DNA from: an uncultured Prevotella sp.
Lineage (GTDB): Bacteria; Bacteroidota; Bacteroidia; Bacteroidales; Bacteroidaceae
Assembly (NCBI GenBank): GCA_937874345.1
Contig: CALNBT010000117.1
Span: 1 to 13,934, forward strand
DNA length: 13,934 nt
Direction of reading: 5' to 3'
Position numbers and translations under genes: made by a program. Positions 13,257-13,934 of this stretch are shown here, in pieces. Numbering within the stretch: the first letter of the stretch is position 1; each line of letters begins with the position of its first letter. The notes beneath the pieces were generated by a model that worked only from the letters and a program-made list of their open reading frames with translations, was not told the origin of the DNA and searched no databases.

Positions 13257-13934
13257 TTAGTGGGGTTGATTTTCGTTCAGAAAGATATAGCCTCCTTCAA
13301 CGTAGATTATTTCTTCAGCGACGAGCGTTTCCATCGCTTCGTCTAACTGGTTGTCAGGAATATTTAAGGCATTGAGAGAAGTAATCTTGTGCTTTTGGCC
13401 ATCTTTGAGCAATTGTTTTATTTGTTCCGTGACAGAACTTATTCGCTCTTCCGAAACATTGGCTGTATGTTGATCAAGACATACATCACATCTCATGCAG
13501 TCAGACACATTGGTCTCGCCAAAATATCGCAATAATTGCTTGCTTCTACAGACTCCATCATTTTTCGCATAGTTGATGACAGAACAGATTCGTTTGGTAA
13601 ATTGCTCTTTTCTCTCTTCATAGACAGTTGGCGGAATAACGATTCTCTCTGTTTCTTCACGATCGCACAGATAGGTAATATAAGGCATCTTGCGCTGTGG
13701 AATAAAATGAACAATACGCCGCTGTGTAAGTCCTCGCAGGATAAGATAAACTTGGTCTCTGGTTAAACCTGCTTGATGGGCTATCAGGCTTTCGTCAATA
13801 TATACGTAATCGGTGAACAATCCACCGTAATTTCTCAACACCGTTGTAATTACTTTCTCTTCGTTCGCGGATACATTGTCTAAACGATAGAGTTCGTTGC
13901 GACCCAAAAGAAACATCAAACGTGCACTTGCGTC
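13257..13934 (-). CDS. recQ: RecQ-family ATP-dependent DNA helicase, C-terminal part (5' truncated)
   Basis: The frame is open to the right edge; the TTG at 13917-13919 is internal, and DASARLMFLLGRNE is the first readable stretch. The diagnostic part is the RecQ zinc site: Cys residues spaced C-x16-C-x2-C-x2-C (VCRSK ... SDCMRCDVC, bases about 13479-13550), the same spacing as in E. coli RecQ. Before it is a winged-helix-like segment, and after it a second helical domain (SSVTEQIKQLLKDG to EEIIYVEGGY) where the RQC winged helix is expected. The protein ends there without an HRDC domain, as in short RecQ paralogs of Bacteroidota. The ATPase motifs lie outside the window. It unwinds DNA 3'-5' in repair and recombination; it has no evident link to the operons on the other strand. 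Confidence 0.88.
   Translation of the reverse strand, partial: DASARLMFLLGRNELYRLDNVSANEEKVITTVLRNYGGLFTDYVYIDESLIAHQAGLTRDQVYLILRGLTQRRIVHFIPQRKMPYITYLCDREETERIVIPPTVYEERKEQFTKRICSVINYAKNDGVCRSKQLLRYFGETNVSDCMRCDVCLDQHTANVSEERISSVTEQIKQLLKDGQKHKITSLNALNIPDNQLDEAMETLVAEEIIYVEGGYIFLNENQPH

Noticed and set aside
13536..13766. 76-codon forward open frame within recQ
   Set aside because: Antisense to the RecQ zinc-binding region, which is clearly identified by its Cys spacing.

Overview
The window looks like a chromosomal segment of a Gram-negative Bacteroidota, most likely Bacteroidales close to Prevotella/Bacteroides. Reasons: the gene families and their order (AmpG-like, NamZ/DUF1343, DUF5009-type membrane protein, BadF-type kinase and MurQ in one run); start codons preceded by A-rich sequence instead of Shine-Dalgarno sites; a lipoprotein of the DUF2807 type; a RecQ of the Bacteroidetes short type; and one intergenic promoter matching the Bacteroidetes -33/-7 pattern (TTTT ... 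TATCTTTG). Species assignment is inference. I see no tRNA or rRNA genes, CRISPR arrays or insertion sequences.

Left part (1-8667): the 3' end of a PQQ-like beta-propeller gene, a two-domain family 2 glycosyltransferase, and a tightly packed peptidoglycan-salvage operon: AmpG-like muropeptide permease, secreted exo-N-acetylmuramidase NamZ, MurT-like inner-membrane protein, MurK-like amino-sugar kinase and MurQ etherase. It is followed by a terminator-like site and an exported SxxK serine hydrolase (class C beta-lactamase/PBP-like). The pathway reads as periplasmic release of MurNAc (NamZ), import (MurT, AmpG), phosphorylation (MurK) and conversion of MurNAc-6-P to GlcNAc-6-P (MurQ).

Middle (8668-9915): a 389-base gap with inverted repeats and one doubtful reverse-strand small ORF, then a DUF2807 lipoprotein whose passenger domain has a striking 20-residue GxGD periodicity, then a promoter and a terminator-like hairpin in the leader of the next operon.

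Right part (9916-13110): a compact four-gene operon, nucleotidyltransferase, ATP-grasp enzyme, CDP-alcohol phosphotransferase-family membrane protein and HAD phosphatase, with overlapping reading frames. The combination suggests activation of a small phosphorylated headgroup, its transfer in the membrane, and dephosphorylation or another modification. I cannot name the product, and this is the best candidate for an undescribed system in the window. Its membrane enzyme lacks the usual fourth aspartate of the family motif, and its HAD protein lacks the second motif-I aspartate.

Right edge (13096-13934, reverse strand): the C-terminal part of RecQ helicase, followed 11 bases later by a 49-residue single-pass membrane protein whose 3' end overlaps that of the HAD gene.
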